Assembly (NCBI RefSeq): GCF_000835495.1
Contig: NW_015622541.1
Location: 6,696,001 to 6,760,000 of the forward strand
Source of the DNA: Cladophialophora immunda
Taxonomy: Eukaryota > Ascomycota > Eurotiomycetes > Chaetothyriales > Herpotrichiellaceae
Reading direction: 5' to 3'
DNA length: 64,000 bases
The notes under the pieces: model-generated
Database searches by the model: none
What the model saw: the letters and a program-made list of their open reading frames with translations, nothing else
Told to the model about the DNA's origin: nothing
In this document: in pieces, positions 39,045 to 50,247 of the stretch
Position numbering within the stretch: position 1 is the first letter of the stretch
Layout: the number at the start of each line of letters is the position of its first letter
Translations under genes and position numbers: made by a program

Positions 39045-41424
39045 TGGATGGTTTGGTCGTGCTGAAAAAAAGGGGACACCCGAAAGATGAAGGGAAGGGA
39101 CAAGTAAAGAAAGCCACTCGAGCTTGCGAGTCGACGATATAAGAAGTGTAATAACGAAGGAAAAAGAAATGCTCAAAGAGTCACTCAAGGCGAAGGTATT
39201 ATAAAAAAAAGGGTCTTTACTTGACTTGCCTCTCCTTGGGATACCCCCAGATCCCAGATCCCAGACCGTTTGGGTCTCATATCACTTCAGACTAGCCATG
39301 TACCGAGTACATAGTATACATTGAGGAGCACTGTGACCCAAATGGGAATCCACAAGGCCATACTCTGTACAAGAAGAGAATTGGAGCTGGACCTTGCGCA
39401 ATCCCGGTTCCTGATCCCCGGTCCCTGATCCCTGGTCCGGGGCAGTAGCTGTTCAAGGCGTACCGGATGATCTGCATAACCAAAACAACAGTATGAATCA
39501 AACTGGGTCATTCTGGGTATAGATCGTTCTCCGCTTCTTTAACTGAGAATGAGTTGGTGACAAGACACAAGGCGACGGGGCCGAATACGAAGTGGGCAGT
39601 AAGTAGTATTAGGCCTGAAGATTTCATTCAGGAAGCCTTGGTCTCGAAAGAGTGGCCAAAGTCCTCGGGACTACTGTAATCTCGGTATTTTCAAAAGCCC
39701 AATTTGTACTCGGTACCAAGTAGCACTCAGCGCCAGAGATTTCACTGCCTTCTGGAGTTCGTCGTGCGAAATAATATGCCCGGGACCCATATCCCTTCCA
39801 GCCGTTGAGCTAGTTGCGCCGATCAGCCAAGACGCCTTTTCGACTTGCCTAGAACCTGGCAAGCAATCTGCAATGGTTCTCGAACTAGATTTTTTCGACC
39901 TAGACTTTTTCGACATGCTTTGTACGGAGTACGTAAGTGTTGACCACTCGGTGGAGAAACTTCAATGCAGGTCGGGAGGTTGACAGTTCGCAGGTTGGGC
40001 AAAGCTGGGGATCCACAGTACGGTCGGGTCAGTGCAAACGCATGGCTACCTAACATTGTGCAGATCAGAACTGTAGGGGTAAGCTTGAAGAACAGGCACA
40101 ACAGGAACAGTATTCGATCCTCGGATCCGAGTCCCTGGGCACAAGTGGCTGGAGCAAAACTACGCAAGGACTAAGAAGGGGGTGCACGTCTCCAGATGGG
40201 CATCCCAATACGGACGAAGTGTCGTCGATCTTGGGTGAGCCCCGACTTTCAGGTGTTTCAGGGCTGCAGCCGAGCCATGGCTGAGCCAACGGAACGAGTA
40301 TCTGGTCCCTCGTACGCGTACCCAAGTACCTTGTACCTTGGATTGGAATCCTCGTTTCTAACGGTTTTTCTGGAGCCCTTTGCGGAGTAACTTTAGGGGG
40401 GGGGTAGTTACGGAGGATTGTGTTCAACGGGCCGGTCCAGATCTCCGAGTAAGGCTAAGTGCGGCCCCGGACTACTCAAAGACTACTCTAACTTTGTTCA
40501 TGATCGTCGGCAGCTGGAGACAAATCGAGACACGAGTCAGTCACTCTCTTGTTTCTTGGCTCCGACGACTTGATGGTGGCCCGCTAGTCCGAGGCGATTC
40601 GGGTGCCGCCCACGAAAAGGATGGCGAGGACGAGGGACAAAGTGGGGGGAAAGGCTGTCACTGGGAAGGGGACGCGTACTGAGTAGGGAGTAGTTGTGTC
40701 CAATTGGTTAGGAGCTCAGGGACAGGATAGAGTACCTGCTCCGGATCACGACACAATACTTTAGGTGGTATAAGCACTCGATAGGCTTGACGACAACACA
40801 GCAAAAAGCCACAGTGGAGTGACTTGGTACAATAGCCTGCCTGGTGCTACCACTGATCTTGGCCGAGGTCTGTGGAAAAAGACTTTTTTCTCTATCATCC
40901 CAGCATGGTGGTGTGCTGTCGATCGGGCACCTTATGCGACGAATAGCGTGACAACCTAATAGTTAGCTACCCTTTGGGCCTGAGCTTTCCCCAGCAGGCG
41001 AACTGGGGACCTGACTTGCTTGGGACCTGGGAACTGGGAATATCCCTACTCGATACTCTACTCGCACATATCCTTCGTTAAGCAGCGAATGATACTGTCT
41101 TGCTGGAACCACAATGGCCATTTTACCTTTGGGACCAGCTGCCAGTTTCGTTTCACCCATAATACTACTGTCTACCGAGTGCATAGAACTGCTTGGTGCC
41201 ACGACCGAGTGTGCTCCACCATCATCCGTTAATATGAAACTGGTCCACGAGAAGGTCTCCACAGGAAGAGAGAGTGGATGGGAGACTACTTCACACCGCT
41301 CTCGTGGCGCCCAATTCTTTTATTATTTATCAAGGGACGAAGGGCCCGGATACTTCCCCGTGGAGATATATATTCCTTGTCGACACACAAAGTGACACAG
41401 GGCAATCATCTTACCAAAAAGAAA
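39045..41424. other. Large intergenic region, no gene supported
   Basis: About 2.4 kb. It contains short direct repeats (CCCAGATCCCAGATCCCAGA near 39245-39264; CCTGATCCC/GGTCC units at 39408-39441). Frames at 39671-39916 and 40963-41262 have no recognised domain. The right end is the promoter of the monooxygenase gene. Confidence 0.45.
41366..41374 (+). promoter_or_regulatory. TATA-like element of the monooxygenase gene
   Basis: ATATATATT lies about 50-60 bases upstream of the ATG at 41425. Spacing suits a core promoter with a short leader. Confidence 0.35.
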
Positions 41425-43712
41425 ATGGGATCTATCCAGGAAAAAGCACCCAACGATGTCAGCCAACGGCCAAACTGGGTCCCTTTGTTGGATACTCCGG
41501 TCCTGACTAGGAGGAAACTGAGGATCGTCGGTATCGGTGCTGGGTTCTCGGGCCTCACTCTGGCACACAAGATCCAGCATGAGTTGAAGCTGGAGGATGT
41601 CATTGACCTTCAGATCTACGAGAAGAACGCCGACGTCGGGGGGACCTGGTACGAGAACACGTATCCCGGTGCCGCGTGGTAAGAGTGTCTCTCCCCTGTA
41701 TCCTTGTCAGCCAGAGCACATCAGAACCTGACCACAGAATTACTAGTGATATCCCAGCTCGTGAGGCTCTCACCTTGTGAAGACGGCATTGGCCCATGAA
41801 AGAAAGCACGCACACTAACATTTGGGGATCGTTTGTCTTAGATGCCTATACCTTCTTGTTTGAGCCGAACCCGAACTGGTCGCAGTTCTACCCTGCCCAG
41901 CCCGAGATTCACGCCTACATCAAGGCAACCGTGGCCAAGTACAACCTGGATAAATACGTCTCGCTCAAGTCCAAAATCTTGGAGACGATTTGGGATGATG
42001 AGGCGGGACAGTGGAAGATCAAGTTTGACGCGAATGGAGTCGTCCGCGAGGATACCGCCGATATCCTGGTCAATGGCTCCGGGTTTCTGAAGTAAGTCAA
42101 GAAGACTCTGTATAGCATTCAGCGATGTCTAACCGAAAATCAAGCAAATGGAAATGGCCTGCGATTCCTGGTCTACATGACTTTAAAGGGAAACTCGTCC
42201 ACAGCGCCAATTGGTACGTGTTCACAAAGTCTAACTAGAAAGAGGTCAAGGCTGAGAAGTGTCTCTCTGTGCAGGGACAAGGACTACTCATGGGAGGGAA
42301 AGAAAGTGGCCGTGATCGGGAACGGGTCCTCGGGGATCCAAATCGTGCCGGCCATGCAACCAAAAGTGTCGAAACTCGTCACCTACATCCGAAATCCCAG
42401 CTGGATCTCGATCAATTTCTGCGCCGACAAGACCATCGACGGCAAAAACTTTTCGTATACCGAAGAGCAACGAAAAGAATTCAGAGAAAACCCCGAATCT
42501 CATTTTACTCTACGAAAAGAGTTGGAAGCGTCGTAAGTTTTTCTCGGATATTTTCTTGGGTTTGCAGAAAACCTCAATGGCTAACCTTTCGGGAAATCCT
42601 CGACCACCAGGGTGAATGGGTTCTTCTTCGGAATGAAGACGGGTCATCCATTCCAGCAAGGTCTCGAGGCTGCGTGTAAAGCTCAGATGGGCGCCATCCT
42701 CAAGGATCACCCTGAGATGGCGGACAAATTGATCCCCAGCTTCCATCCTGGCTGCCGTCGCCTGACAGTATGTTCCGCCAGTATGTTCCGCTGAAAAGAG
42801 ATTGAAGCCCACTAACAAGCTGGAAATCTCGATTAGCCCGGTGATGGATATCTCGAAGCTCTTCAACAACCAAACGCGAGCATCAACTGGTCTCCCATCA
42901 CTCGAATCACGGCCAAGGGGATCGAGACGGCAGAAGGAGGGGAAGAAGAATTCGACATGATCGTCTGCGCCACGGGCTTTGACACAAGTTTCATCCCGTC
43001 GTGGAAACTCGTCGGGCTCAACGGGGCGACGTTGGACGAAAGATGGAAGACTGACCCCGAGGCCTTTTTCGCCGTCCAGGTCGACACCATGCCCAACTAC
43101 TACATGTTCAATGGACCCAACTGTCCCATTTCACATGGTTCCGTCCTGACCGAGATTTCTTGGACCTGCGACTATATTCTCCGCTGGGCGGAGAAGATTG
43201 CCACTCAAGATATCAAGTAAGTTTTCGCACTTCTCTTATCGACAGGGACCACACTCTATTGTTTTAATGCTTTCCCCTTATTGGCCACGTCGGCCGTGGT
43301 ATCTGTGATTAGCATCTGCAGGTGCAGGTGATTGCGCAGGCGAACGAGGGTGAAAAGAAACGGATGGACGGACGGACAACTAGCTAATCTCAACGACTTA
43401 CAATTTAGATCCATTACTCCAAAGGCTGAAGCGGTCGCCGACTTCAACACCTATTCCCAGGAGTTTCTCAAGTCCATGGTGTGGGCAGACAACTGCCGGT
43501 CCTGGTACAAGAACGGCAAGGAACGTGGCACCGTCACCGGCACGTACGCCGGGACCATTTTGCACTTTAAGGACTGTCTGGAGAGTCTGGGCGGCGAGCA
43601 TTTCGACGTTGTCTGGCGGAGCAAGAATCGGTTCCGGTGGTTGGGCAACGGGCAGAGCAAGTGGGATAACGATGGGATGGGCGATTTAGCGTATTATATG
43701 AAGAGACTCTGA
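41425..43712 (+). CDS. Baeyer-Villiger-type flavin monooxygenase
   Basis: A FAD/NADPH monooxygenase of 561 residues from eight exons: 41425-41678, 41747-41760, 41842-42091, 42145-42213, 42275-42532, 42611-42767, 42837-43216 and 43409-43712. The FAD motif is [10 protein letters not shown] (Gly36-x-Gly38-x-x-Gly). [20 protein letters not shown] is the second FAD element and spans an exon border. The Baeyer-Villiger fingerprint F-x-G-x3-H-x3-W-D is [12 protein letters not shown] (residues 186-197). The NADPH motif is [12 protein letters not shown]. The end [20 protein letters not shown] then LHFKDCL matches fungal BVMOs. The 14-base exon 2 is needed to read ACDIPAHAYTF. Such enzymes insert oxygen next to a ketone to make an ester or lactone. 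It lies near a small membrane protein, a transporter and an amidohydrolase. Confidence 0.9.
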
Positions 43713-43923
43713 ATGTCGAAGTTGTTGGTGCCTTGCCTGATAGCATACCGAAGAAGATGGAGAGAAGAGAAGAGAGTAACAGCACTCGAAGTCGGAACCA
43801 ACTGACCTCTACGTACACGGAATCCTATTTGACCTCTTGAACCATCGAGTGACAACCTGATACCGTGCAAATGACATTTTGGCGACCGAATATCTCTGAC
43901 ACAAGAAGCTCCCGCTCGCGTTC
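43713..43923. other. Short intergenic region
   Basis: About 210 bases between tandem genes; nothing recognisable. Confidence 0.3.
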
Positions 43924-44433
43924 ATGGCGTCCTTCTTTGCCCTTGCCATCCAGCAATTCCCAAAGGACAAAGAAGGCAATAAAAGCCGGCCAAGAGGCTA
44001 TGTCAGTGGTCTAATATGTAAGCCAGCTGGCAGCCCTTAGTCTGATATCAAAAGCCCTAAGCTCTGACAATATTCAGTTGGCATCTCTTTCGCAGTATCC
44101 ATTCCCTTTATCATCTTCGCATTCAACATTGGGCTCTTCCAGCATCTGTGGATCAAGGTTTGGTACATCTGGCCCAAGTTACTATTGCTAGGGATGCTCT
44201 CGATCCTTTCACACCTGAAAATTTTCGGAATCGACAAAATGTCCTCAGGATGGAAGCGCGGGACCCAAGATTCTATGAACAAGTATGATCCGAACTATGG
44301 CGCTGGTCTCATGAACTGGCTGGCCCAGGACAACGTGCGCGATGCGGAGGACTTCCGGCGAATGACAAATGCGTATGAAATCCTGCAGACAGAGCACGGC
44401 CCACGAGCCAGAATCACTACACATCTGGTCTGA
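43924..44433 (+). CDS. Small membrane protein of unknown function
   Basis: I do not recognise the family. Two exons (43924-44017 and 44078-44433; GTAAGC donor, CTGAC branch, TTCAG acceptor) join in phase to give 149 residues starting MASFFALAIQQFPKDKEGNK. A strong hydrophobic block, FGISFAVSIPFIIFAFNIGL, is followed by WIKVWYIWPKLLLLGMLSIL, so one or two membrane helices are likely. The C-terminal half is soluble (GWKRGTQDSMNKYDPNYGAG; DAEDFRRMTNAYEILQTEHG). It starts about 210 bases after the monooxygenase stop on the same strand, so it may serve the same pathway. The start codon is the first in-frame ATG; I could not test alternatives. Confidence 0.6.
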
Positions 44434-44855
44434 TCCTCCTGACCAGCGATGATTGGAAGCTCCACAACAGTTCCACTGAGATGTTTTTTGTCTTTCAGAG
44501 GCTTGGTTTACGGTTTCAACGCGTGGCTGGGCTGTTGGGGGTCAATATATGCTTAGTTAGCTTGGGCGAGTCGGAAATACCTCAAGTTTCTTAACCCGAA
44601 TAGCAGCAGCCTTGGGTGATTCTCTGACTGTTCGCTGTAACTGGTTCCTTCAACCGCATTCTTGTTTGAAGACGTTTTCCCATTACGTGGAAGTCGGGGA
44701 CCTGGGAAGAATCTCTCCCTCGACAGTCACGCCCTTAGTTCGCCTTTATTTATATCTTGTCAGGCGCATGGGCCCTGATCTCTAAGCTTCAATCGACGAT
44801 CTGCTCGTCGTACTTCCGATGGGGATCCTGTACCCGCTACCCCGGCGTTTTGCCT
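44434..44855. other. Intergenic region between convergent genes
   Basis: About 420 bases; 3' ends of the small membrane-protein gene and the transporter. Nothing recognisable. Confidence 0.35.
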
Positions 44856-46720
44856 CTACAGTGCATACCTGAATTCAGGATTCTGCTTGTCCGTCAAATC
44901 CATGAACTCGGTGTCCGGGACGTGGACGTATCCCTCGGCAGCCGCCAGACGGTCTCGACGCTTGTTCTCCCAGGCGTACAAGAACCTCAAGACCAACGCG
45001 GTGACGATCGCTAGAGACAGACAGGCCATGATTGCGACCTTGGCCGGAATGTACTCCGGGGCTGTATAACCGGTGAAGGTTAGGGGGCCGATGATGTTGG
45101 AAGCACCGTAGGCAAAGAGGATGATGGCGTTGATGCTGATTTTCTTCGTGTGCCCTGCATAGTTGGCCGCGGCCCAGGAGTACATCATGGAGAGATCTGT
45201 GCATTGAGAGATAAGCATTATACGAGGGTCAGAGGAGTCGGGGGAAAATTGTTCTTACTTGGCCCGAAAATCTGGGTCAGGTAGATACCTGCCAGTTTCC
45301 CCGCCTTGTCGCTCTTAGGGAGGAAAGCCATCAAACCGCCGCCCAGCACGCCAGGGAGGAGGAGAGCAACAATGCCATACCCACGGTTGTTGAATTTGCC
45401 CGCATACCATGACGCGGATAGGACTGCAATCATGGAAATCGCGCCGCTGGGGATATTGAGCAAGGCTGACTGCTTGGAGGTATACCCAAAGCCTTTGATG
45501 AGTGTCGAGGAGTACGTCCCGCATGCCCCCGTGGGAACATTGCCGGCAATGATGATGACGGCGATGAGCCAGGTCCGCGGATCAAAGATGGTTTCGAGGA
45601 ATTGTGGCCGCTTGAAGGTCTTGTTCTCGATGCCGGTCATGTTTTCACGCAGGCGCTCGATGGCCAAGACTTTCTCCTCGTGTGTGAAGGACGAGCTCAT
45701 GGGAGAATCGGGCAGGACGAGGAAGACGACGATGCCCCAGGCCACAGTGACGATGCCGAAGACAAGGAACATGATCTAGATGGCTTTATCAGTTTCCGAA
45801 ATCCCCAAGATTGGAAATGTGCGGATAAGCTGCTCACCTGCCACGATTTGAACGCGTCTGCGTGGTAGTATTGAAAGCCAAACGATGCGAGGGCCCCGAC
45901 GATTGTGCCACCACCAACACCCAAATACCAGATGGCCACCCTGAGGGGCTGCTCTGCACGCTATAAAGGGTCAGCTTATCTTCACGAGCCATGATAGTCA
46001 CAGACTCCAGGTGTTGATGCTCACGTACCTTGTACCACATGCCGGTAATCAGAATCAAGCACGGAGCGCTGGCCGATTCGAACATGCCCAAAAGCAACCG
46101 AACAACGATGAGGCCGCCGAAGTTGTGGCAAGCGCTGTGCACTATCACGGTGAAAGAACTGTCAGCCCATAATACATCTTTTCTCGATCATCAATCCGTT
46201 GTCTGCAACATACCGGCCAGGACGACACCCCACAAGACAACGTTCACAGCAAGGTACTTTGCCGTCGGAAACTTCTGCATCAGGTAGGCGTGCACCGGCT
46301 GGAAGACGGCAAAGGTGACGTAGAAGAAAGTGGCCAGGTAAGAGAAGTCGGCGGCGCTCATGTGCGTGTCTTTGCTCAATCCCATGACGTTGGCATAGTT
46401 GACTGTGTGGCACCATTCGTTAGCAGCGAGTTCTTTGCACCGAGAAATACAATCAAATGCGTGATCCGACAGCTAAACATACTCAAACTCTTGTCGATGT
46501 ACTGAAGAATGTAGACGCCGAACAACATGGGCATAACGAGCCAGTCGATGCGGCGGAGCAGTCGCTTCTCATCCAATTCGGCAATGGATGCGTCGGCTTC
46601 ATTGCGGAGGAAAGCCAGGGCACCGTCGACCTGGTCGAGGGCGAGCTTCTCTTTGCCCTCGAGCACGGGCTCCTCGACGGTCGGATTGGCACGTCCGATC
46701 TTCTCGACGTCCGTGGCCAT
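44856..46720 (-). CDS. MFS transporter, ACS (allantoate/pantothenate-like) family
   Basis: A 12-helix plasma-membrane symporter of 506 residues from six exons on the minus strand: 46720-46483, 46402-46214, 46141-46029, 45960-45838, 45775-45259 and 45196-44856. The N-terminus MATDVEKIGRANPTVEEPVL is hydrophilic. Helix 1 reads RRIDWLVMPMLFGVYILQYI followed by DKSLINYANVMG, the typical D-K-x-x-x-N-Y-A motif of this family. GTYSSTLIKGFGYTSKQSAL and NIPSGAISMIAVLSASWYAG lie in helices 7-8. The tail ends EFMDLTDKQNPEFRYAL, the family's usual end. Relatives import allantoate, ureidosuccinate and other carboxylates. The M20 amidohydrolase lies divergently upstream; together they would make an uptake-and-hydrolysis pair for a ureido- or N-carbamoyl acid. 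That link is inference. Confidence 0.9.
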
Positions 46721-46890
46721 CTCTAGATTCTTCCTCCTCTTTTCCTTTTGTCCTAGCTGGGGCGAGAGAACCCTTCTTCAAGTCAAATGCTAGTGTAGTG
46801 ATGGAGGTCTCGAGGGCGGTACGAGACAATCCAGAGAGCTGTGTGTCGCGAGAAAGGGAGTCCTGCCCACCGATCTTCTCGTGAAGCCAG

Positions 46891-46902
46891 GGTTATATAA
46901 CC
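46891..46902 (-). promoter_or_regulatory. Palindromic TATA-like element upstream of the transporter
   Basis: GGTTATATAACC is a perfect 12-bp palindrome about 170 bases upstream of the ATG at 46720. It could be the TATA element, or a binding site for a dimeric regulator. Confidence 0.35.
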
Positions 46903-47120
46903 ATGTGGATCATGGCAGGACAGGGCTGTGGCAGCCCAGGGTCGCGGGTCGCTTCAACGCTTAGTTAGTTCCTTTCTGTTGCCTCCCCAGCCTAGAACCA
47001 TTCTTTGCTGGCAAATAGGCTGTATAAAGCTGGTACGAGGTATGTTTCTCCAACTGCAAAAGGGCTAGCTTGGGGGTTGGTAGGCCATTCTCCGCGCTTG
47101 GTGACTGGACAGATCAGCAG

Positions 47121-47252
47121 AGATACAGTCCCGACGCTAATGCAGGGCAAAAGATACAGTCCCGGCTCCTACCCCAGCGGGTAGTGGCGCTGAAAGATAC
47201 AGTCCCGTTGCCCGTCAATCAACTATGGGGCGTCGTGCGAGATACAGTCCCG
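47121..47252 (+). repeat. Four copies of AGATACAGTCCCG
   Basis: Exact copies start at 47121, 47152, 47195 and 47240, all in the same orientation, spaced 31, 43 and 45 bases. The sequences between them are unrelated. They lie midway between divergent transporter and amidohydrolase genes, as expected for a multi-site operator, though a decayed satellite is possible. Confidence 0.85.
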
Positions 47253-47705
47253 CCATGGCAACATGTAAGGCGAACATCTGGTGCGAATGTGTCAGATTGA
47301 AGACGAGCGTCGACTCTTGAATATACCAATCGAGACTAGAGCGAGCCTCTCTATCAAGGGTCGTTCCACGTGGCATTCCACTTTTGCAACCGCATCGATT
47401 CAAGGCGTGCATGCCTTGGAAATCTGTGACATGAATGTAAGTTGTAATAGCGGCAAAATGCATGGTTCGGGTGAGGGTTACTGCAGCTACATGGAGGGGT
47501 CGATGTGCATCTTCTCCGACTTTCACTGTGGAGTACATCCACTCAAAAGCAGATGAAGGGGAGGATGTGCTGGTATACATATACTATGGATGCTGAATGA
47601 TCCTTCAAGGTCATGAGAAGATCGACTTCCCACAGCAGCTTTGGGTTTTCTTGTTCCCCTTCGTGAAGTCCTCCAAGCCAACTGCTCTCGTTTGCCCACC
47701 ACGCA

Positions 47706-49180
47706 ATGCTCCTCACTGGAACGAGAAAGGCACTTGGCTTGCTTTCATCCAGAGTCGGGTCTACCTCGTGTTTACCGGGTGCCCAATATGTCGCCTTCGG
47801 CCAAACGTACATCCGCACGCTGAGCAGCACGACGCAGACCACCATTCCCTCATACTCGGTGAACAAAGACCGACTCTGGAAGACCATCCACGAAACTGCG
47901 CAATGGGGCGCGACCCCGGATGGAGGTATTCGGCGCCTGGCACTGACCGATACGGACAAAGCCGTGCGCGAGTGGTTCGTCTCCACGACGGAGGCGTTGG
48001 GATGCACCGTCAAAGTCGACGAAATGGGCAGCTTGTTTGCTACGCGCGCGGGCATCTCCACTTCCCTTGCCCCCATCGGAATTGGGAGCCACCTCGACAC
48101 CCAACCGGCGGGTGGCCGCTACGATGGGATTCTGGGCGTCCAGGCTGGCGTTGAGATCCTGCGGGTCCTCGAGGAGAACGGGTACCAGACATATGCGCCG
48201 CTGGCGGTCATAGACTGGACAAACGAGGAAGGTGCTCGGTTTAACACCGGCATGGTCTCGTCGGGTGTCTGGTCTGGGCGGTACACCTTGGACTACGCTC
48301 ACGCGCTCCCAGCTGCCGAGGACAAGACCAAGACGGCGACCTTGAAAAGTGAGCTGGAGCGGATTGGGTTTTTGGGAAGCGTACCCGCCTCGTACAAGGC
48401 GAATCCTTTGAGTGCGCATTTCGAGCTGCACATCGAACAAGGCCCGGTGCTAGAGGACGAGGGTAAGAAGGTAGGCGTCGTAACGGGCGTGCAGAGTATG
48501 GGGTGGCTTATCATCACCGTCCACGGGAAAAACCAGCATTCGGGCACCTGCCCGATGGACCGGCGGGCTTGTGCTCTCACATCTGCCGCGCGTATGATTT
48601 CACGCGTGGAGGAGATTGCTCTTGCTGCAAACGGCCTGTCGACCGTCGGAGTCATCAACTCGTGGCCTCAATCGCCAGCTACCGTGCCTCATAAAGTGGT
48701 CTTTAGCGTCGACTTGAGCCACCACTCCACCGAGGTGCGAGAACGCATGATTGCCGAGACGTGTGCAGAATTCGCCCAGATTGCGCAGGCGAACAAATGC
48801 ACGGTTGAGATCGAGGACATCTGGAACAGTCCGGCCGTGCAGTTCCATCAGGATTGTATCAGCTGTGTGCGCGACGCGGCACGGAACGCAGCCGGGGAGG
48901 AGAATGTCAAAGAGATGATGGCAGGTGCTGGCCACGACAGCGTGCACACAAGCGACAGGTGCCCGACGAGCATGGTCTTCGTGCCGTCCAAGGGAGGGAT
49001 CTCGCACCATCCCGACGAGTATTCTTCTCCAGAGCAATGGTATGTTTCGTCTGACTCCCCAATCCCACCACTCACAAGGCATTTCGAGTTGACAATATTA
49101 TATCCAGTGCTCTCGGGGCGCAGGTCTTGCTTGAAAGTGTGCTGCGGTATGACGATCAACTGCGGAAGTCTGCACTGTGA
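47706..49180 (+). CDS. M20-family N-carbamoyl-L-amino acid / allantoate amidohydrolase
   Basis: A dinuclear metal amidohydrolase of 468 residues. Exons are 47706-49039 and 49108-49180 (GTATGT donor, TATCCAG acceptor). The first 40 or so residues (MLLTGTRKALGLLSSRVGST, then an Arg/Ser-rich run to TLSSTTQ) are basic and hydroxylated, like a mitochondrial leader. Metal ligands are visible in IGIGSHLDTQPAGGRYDGIL (His, Asp), DWTNEEGARF (Glu), FELHIEQGPVLEDEG (His) and MAGAGHDSVH (His). The lid-domain marker is NQHSGTCPMDRR. This matches beta-ureidopropionase, allantoate amidohydrolase and L-N-carbamoylase, which release ammonia and CO2 from ureido groups. The neighbouring transporter supports use of an external ureido compound as nitrogen source. 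Which ureido acid is open. Confidence 0.9.
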
Positions 49181-49351
49181 CACGTTTGTGCGAATGGGTT
49201 TTATCAGTCTCCTGAATTGGTTAACGGTCGAGGGCATCGTGGGTCATCGAATATTGCAATGGTGAAAATAGAGTAACGAACTTGATGGACTAATCACCCG
49301 GCACTGAGAACCGAAATCGGGACGAGGTCTTCCTGCGAGTCATTTCTTGTC

Positions 49352-50247
49352 TCATCTTAATCCGGAATATTGTTGTCGAGTAGTTGCCTCCCATGTTGTA
49401 TACATCGCAGGATAAAGGTGAGTGTGTTCCATGGGTGGAGGCATAGACTGCCAATTTGACATGTCCGTTGAAAGCACACCTTGGGAGAGGTGAATGCAAT
49501 TTGGGTGTTCCAGATGGACAGGCGGCGTCTCTATGTTGTAGAAAATCTCGCTCGCTGGAGCCTCTGGCATGCTGAGGGAAGTCTCTGGCGGAAGAATTGC
49601 GGGCATACGTTGCCAGGAGCGTTCAGATACCGGATAAGTGTGCGGGACGGGCGCTGTGTATGATGTTGTAGAGCCCTGGAGAGGATAGGCGAGAGGTGGA
49701 AACGGTTGTTGCGGTTCAGGCACTGCAGATACCTGACACGGCCAAGGTGAAGGTGTAGCAGCAGGGTCAATATAAACCGGTGGTTGCGACGTTAGTGGCC
49801 ATGCAGTGTGAGGCCCATCTATCTGTTGGCATGACTCTGATGGCGTCCCAGTTTTGACGTGCCCTGCAAGTTCGGTGATCAGGACCAGGCACGGCCGTTG
49901 TAATAATGAGCCGTAGGCGTACGTACCAATTAACCTCTGAACCCGTAAAATGTTTTCAGGGGTCCCGTCTTCTCCCAGTATATCGAGAGCTTCCATGACC
50001 TCCACTTTAACCACCACGCATGGGTAGCCCAGACGCACGCAGTTGGCACATCTGCGCAAAGGGTCTCCAACGGCAGGCCTGCACCTGGCCTTTCGTTTTC
50101 GGCAATGGTCTACCAAATGAGCGAGTGTCCACATCGTTCCAACCCGGATTTTCTGCCCCAGTACTTACCGCACGCGACAGATGCCCGGTAGTAGCCCAGC
50201 TTGTCTCCTTTCGACCGCGCCCGTGAGAAGTAGCCACAATGGGACAT
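49352..50247 (-). CDS. Zn2Cys6 transcription factor (AflR-like architecture)
   Basis: A DNA-binding regulator of 278 residues. Exons on the minus strand are 50247-50169 and 50109-49352. The GTAAGT intron sits inside the zinc cluster: splicing joins ...YRASVAC to DHCRKRKARC, giving Cys26-x2-Cys29-x6-Cys36-x10-Cys47-x2-Cys50-x6-Cys57. Without splicing the cluster would lose its first cysteine. There is no fungal_trans domain; the remainder is Pro/Gln/Ser-rich with ILRVQRLIGTYAYGSL and ends TTRQQYSGLR. A short regulator with only a zinc cluster and a low-complexity tail is typical of pathway-specific regulators in gene clusters. It lies next to the amidohydrolase (170 bases, convergent) and may control it and the transporter. 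Confidence 0.85.

Larger units (their letters stand above)
46721..47705. other. Divergent promoter region, transporter / amidohydrolase
   Basis: About 985 bases between divergent starts. It contains a TATA-like palindrome and four copies of a 13-bp motif, annotated separately. No coding sequence is supported. Confidence 0.5.
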
